A DNA stretch of 6,257 nt, from contig JAAZFZ010000032.1 in NCBI GenBank assembly GCA_012511485.1, positions 1-6,257 of the forward strand, in the 5' to 3' direction. The notes beneath the pieces are model-generated. The model was not told the DNA's origin and did not search any database. It was given only the letters and a program-made list of their open reading frames with translations. This document shows positions 4,425 through 6,257 of the stretch, one piece after another (within the stretch, counting starts at the first letter, position 1; every line of letters begins with the position of its first letter). The DNA is from Clostridiales bacterium. Its GTDB lineage: Bacteria; Bacillota; Clostridia; Oscillospirales; Acutalibacteraceae. A program made the translations under genes and the position numbers.

Positions 4425-5747
4425 GTGTATGAACAGTATTTGAATTACCTGTATTTCGAGGAGCGATTAATGGACCCCAAGCAGGGCGTACTTTGGTTTT
4501 TTGCCGACCAAACTTCTGCAATGTACGCCAATCGTCCGAACTGCGTATCTCTGCGTTATGACGAATACGATTATTCTGTTCTTGATAAGTGCGAGTCGTT
4601 TATAAAACAGTTTTCAGCCGTTCTGATTGTCCCTAATCGTACCGAAGACCGCGAAGATATGATAGATCAGATTAGGCGGAGGGTATCATACATTCCTCTA
4701 TTAGTGGCACAAGAGGCGGGTTACATAGAATGCGAATCAATAAGGGATCTTATTGATAAACACGGACAAAAAGCACTTGATAAACTTCTTTTTAGCGCGA
4801 AGGAGCTGCCTGCATACGGCTTGATTGACATAGCAGACGTAACGCCGCTGGACGTTTCAAGAGTGCCGCGAACTCTGTCCGGGATAAAACAGCTTGATCA
4901 TACAATCGGCGGCTTCTACGAGGGAGATGTATCTGTATGGACGGGGAAAAGGGGCGAAGGGAAAAGCACCTTTCTCTCCCAGCTGCTAATTGAGGCACGG
5001 GAGCAGGGCAAGATAATATGCGCATACTCCGGCGAATTAAAAGCTGATAGGTTTAAAAATTGGCTCTATTTGCAAGCCGCGGGAAGTGAAAACATTCTAA
5101 CAAAAGCTGACAAGAATACAGGGAGGGAGCTTCCGGTATTGAACGCATACGCTTCTCGGGCGCTTAACGAGTGGTTTAGGGAACATCTATTTTTATATGA
5201 CCTGTCGATATCATCTGCTCACGATGCAGATAGCATTATTAAGGTTTTCGAGTATGCCGCAAGGCGTTATAGCGCTTCCGTGTTTTTGGTGGACAATATT
5301 ATGACGGCTAGATTTAAAGCATCCAGTGATGCTAATTTCTATCGGGCCCAGTCAAACTTTGTTGGCCGTCTCGTTGAGTTTGCAAATCATTTCGGCGCCC
5401 ATGTGCACATTGTTGCTCATCCTCGAAAGGGGGAAATCCGGGACGGCGATGACGTGTCTGGCATATCGGATATTACAAATCGCTCGGCAAATGTTTTTAG
5501 CATTGCGAGGTTATCTGAGAAAGACGCTGAGTTAAAGGGCTTTGACTCAGTCATTGCCATTTTGAAATGCCGGGAGCACGGCGACCGGGCGCAAATAGGG
5601 TTGAAGTTCGAGTCAAAAAGCAAGCGTTTTTACCATTACAAGGACGGTTCCCCGGACAAGAAGTACGGCTGGGAGCCTGTAGCGGAACAGGCGACATTTG
5701 AAGCGCTCCCGGACGATTATCTGGTGCCGTTTGAGAAGGGAGGTTGA
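4425..5747 (+). CDS. DnaB/Twinkle-type replicative helicase with a degenerate TOPRIM-like N-terminus
   Basis: A 440-aa ATP-driven helicase expected to unwind DNA at the element's fork. The RecA-like core covers about 150-405: Walker A GKRGEGKST (174-182, Lys180), catalytic Glu204 (YSGEL), Walker B VFLVDN with Asp290, a sensor-type motif HIVAHPRK (His332) and an arginine-finger-like segment KCREHGDRAQIGLKF near Arg383. Residues about 20-140 align by pattern with the TOPRIM-to-linker part of Twinkle-like proteins, ending in KHGQKALDKLLFSAKELPAYGL, but the acidic TOPRIM residues (an EGxxDA-like motif and a DxD-like motif) are absent. There is no zinc-binding primase domain, so primer synthesis here is unlikely. 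GTG 4425 has AAGGGGG 7 nt upstream and follows the initiator's natural TAA by 12 bp. The nearby ATG at 4429 is in another frame. Confidence 0.92.
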   Translation: MYEQYLNYLYFEERLMDPKQGVLWFFADQTSAMYANRPNCVSLRYDEYDYSVLDKCESFIKQFSAVLIVPNRTEDREDMIDQIRRRVSYIPLLVAQEAGYIECESIRDLIDKHGQKALDKLLFSAKELPAYGLIDIADVTPLDVSRVPRTLSGIKQLDHTIGGFYEGDVSVWTGKRGEGKSTFLSQLLIEAREQGKIICAYSGELKADRFKNWLYLQAAGSENILTKADKNTGRELPVLNAYASRALNEWFREHLFLYDLSISSAHDADSIIKVFEYAARRYSASVFLVDNIMTARFKASSDANFYRAQSNFVGRLVEFANHFGAHVHIVAHPRKGEIRDGDDVSGISDITNRSANVFSIARLSEKDAELKGFDSVIAILKCREHGDRAQIGLKFESKSKRFYHYKDGSPDKKYGWEPVAEQATFEALPDDYLVPFEKGG

Positions 5748-5750
5748 GAA

Positions 5751-6038
5751 ATGCGCGTTGTAACAAACAAGAGAATTAGGCCAAGAACACAGTCCCGGAT
5801 TCGCTCTATCAGAATGAAACCATTAACCATGACAGAGATCATAAGACTGGAGCCGCGAATAAAGGCAATACTTGAAGCAGCAAAGCATGATACCAGAAAG
5901 AACCGAGCCTTAGCATACTCCGTTTATAAGCATCAGTTACAAGGCCTTGTCGGATGGGGAGCGGAGCAAAAAGGGCTCAGAACGAATGAGGCCTATGAAG
6001 CCACTGTCACAATGTTATGTGATGCGCTAAAAATATAA
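5751..6038 (+). CDS. Small conserved protein of unknown function after the helicase
   Basis: A 95-aa protein with a basic start (about 1-22, KRIRPRTQSRIRSIR) and a helical remainder with the pattern YSVYKHQLQGLVGWGAEQ, then LRTNEAYE. Similar short proteins follow replication genes in clostridial phages as I recall, with no known role. It has no signal peptide, membrane segment or metal-binding motif. ATG 5751 lies 3 bp after the helicase stop, with GGGAGG 7 nt upstream inside the helicase's last codons, so the two are translationally close. Met22 or Met27 are possible later starts but have no ribosome site. Confidence 0.75.
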   Translation: MRVVTNKRIRPRTQSRIRSIRMKPLTMTEIIRLEPRIKAILEAAKHDTRKNRALAYSVYKHQLQGLVGWGAEQKGLRTNEAYEATVTMLCDALKI

Positions 6039-6040
6039 AC

Positions 6041-6063
6041 AAAAAAAGCTGCCGATGAGCAGC
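6041..6063 (-). terminator. Leftward-facing hairpin with a U-run
   Basis: GCTGC (6048-6052) and GCAGC (6059-6063) pair around a 6-nt loop. On the minus strand the hairpin is followed by seven T (6047-6041), the form of an intrinsic terminator for leftward transcription. On the plus strand only CCTTTC follows, so rightward stopping should be weak. The stem is only 5 bp, and no minus-strand gene enters from the right in this window. Confidence 0.4.
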
Positions 6064-6111
6064 CTTTCATATGCGGAAATCTATTATTCAAAATTATAGC
6101 ATATGAAAGGC
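6062..6111 (+). promoter_or_regulatory. Perfect 13-bp inverted repeat over the ribosome site of the sigma-like gene
   Basis: GCCTTTCATATGC (6062-6074) and GCATATGAAAGGC (6099-6111) are perfect reverse complements with a 24-nt AT-rich loop. The right arm contains GAAAGG, the only purine-rich ribosome-site candidate before ATG 6122. In RNA the stem would hide it. The left arm shares its first two bases with the small hairpin at 6048-6063, so the two cannot fully form together. A protein-binding dyad in DNA is the alternative. Confidence 0.6.
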
Positions 6112-6121
6112 GGACTGTCAA

Positions 6122-6257
6122 ATGGCGACAAATGAAGAACTGGCTTTAAAAATACAGCAGGGGCAGCAGGAGTTGCTACACGAGCTCTGGGGACAGGTTG
6201 AACGTTTTGTGCGGTATACAGCAAACAAGGTAATACGGAAATTACCAGAGGGAGTAC
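6122..6257 (+). CDS. Sigma-70-like factor, N-terminal part only
   Basis: Only the first 45 codons are present and the frame is open at the window edge. MATNEELALKIQQGQQELLHELW, then VERFVRYTANKV, resembles the start of region 2 in sigma-like proteins of clostridial phages and integrative elements, where such factors may drive later genes. The DNA-recognition regions lie outside the window, so the match rests on the N-terminus alone. ATG 6122 has no strong ribosome site: GAAAGG (6105-6110) is 11 nt away and lies within an inverted repeat, which suggests controlled translation. Confidence 0.6.
   Translation, partial: MATNEELALKIQQGQQELLHELWGQVERFVRYTANKVIRKLPEGV

Larger units (their letters stand above)
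159..6257. mobile_element. Left part of a tRNA-Thr-targeting temperate phage or integrative element
   Basis: The order is attachment site, tyrosine recombinase, divergent control region, excisionase-like gene, O-type replication initiator with an internal origin, replicative helicase, and sigma-like gene. This is the integration, control and replication arm of a temperate phage or phage-like integrative element. No capsid, terminase, lysis or conjugation gene is visible, so phage and conjugative element cannot be told apart; the O-type initiator favours phage. The right end lies beyond the window. The left boundary is taken as the tRNA fragment, with the exact crossover somewhere in that identity block. 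Confidence 0.8.

Noticed and set aside
4792..5025. Minus-strand and other-frame open frames within the helicase (also near 5326-5766)
   Set aside because: They are shadows of a gene with clear Walker motifs and have no starts or patterns of their own.

Overview
The window looks like the left end of a temperate phage, or a phage-like integrative element, in a Gram-positive anaerobe of the Clostridia (probably the gut Oscillospiraceae/Lachnospiraceae range). This rests on strong AGGAGG-type ribosome binding sites, mixed ATG/GTG/TTG starts, a tRNA-Thr attachment site with encoded CCA, and protein families typical of clostridial mobile elements. The species cannot be named from the sequence.

Layout. 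Positions 1-122 hold no gene and may be host flank or the far end of a circular element. A perfect hairpin terminator (123-157) precedes the 3' part of a tRNA-Thr(CGU), read on the minus strand (204-159), the likely attachment site. Short direct repeats (222-339) and a second perfect hairpin terminator (339-370) follow. On the minus strand lie the integrase (375-1799) and a DUF6076-like zinc-ribbon protein (1803-2840), three bases apart and probably one operon. A 203-bp divergent control region (2841-3043) carries a near-consensus rightward promoter, a weaker leftward promoter sharing its -35 hexamer, and repeated TTATC-type motifs. Rightward come a small HTH-like protein, an excisionase-like protein, a small basic protein, a phage replication initiator of the O type, a DnaB/Twinkle-type helicase, a small conserved protein, and the first 45 codons of a sigma-factor-like protein.

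How the genes fit together. The left operon would integrate the element at tRNA-Thr. The right operon opens with small DNA-binding proteins that could control excision and early expression, then supplies an initiator and a helicase. The origin seems to lie inside the initiator gene, as in lambda: five GAAC-N4-GTTC iterons followed by an A-rich tract. The sigma-like gene at the right edge may control later genes.

Most notable: a Cro/C1-type HTH of about 65 residues inserted in the integrase's core-binding domain, with no stand-alone CI-type repressor in the window; an in-frame amber codon cutting the initiator just before the rest of its conserved C-terminal domain; the intragenic iterons; and a perfect 13-bp inverted repeat covering the ribosome binding site of the sigma-like gene.
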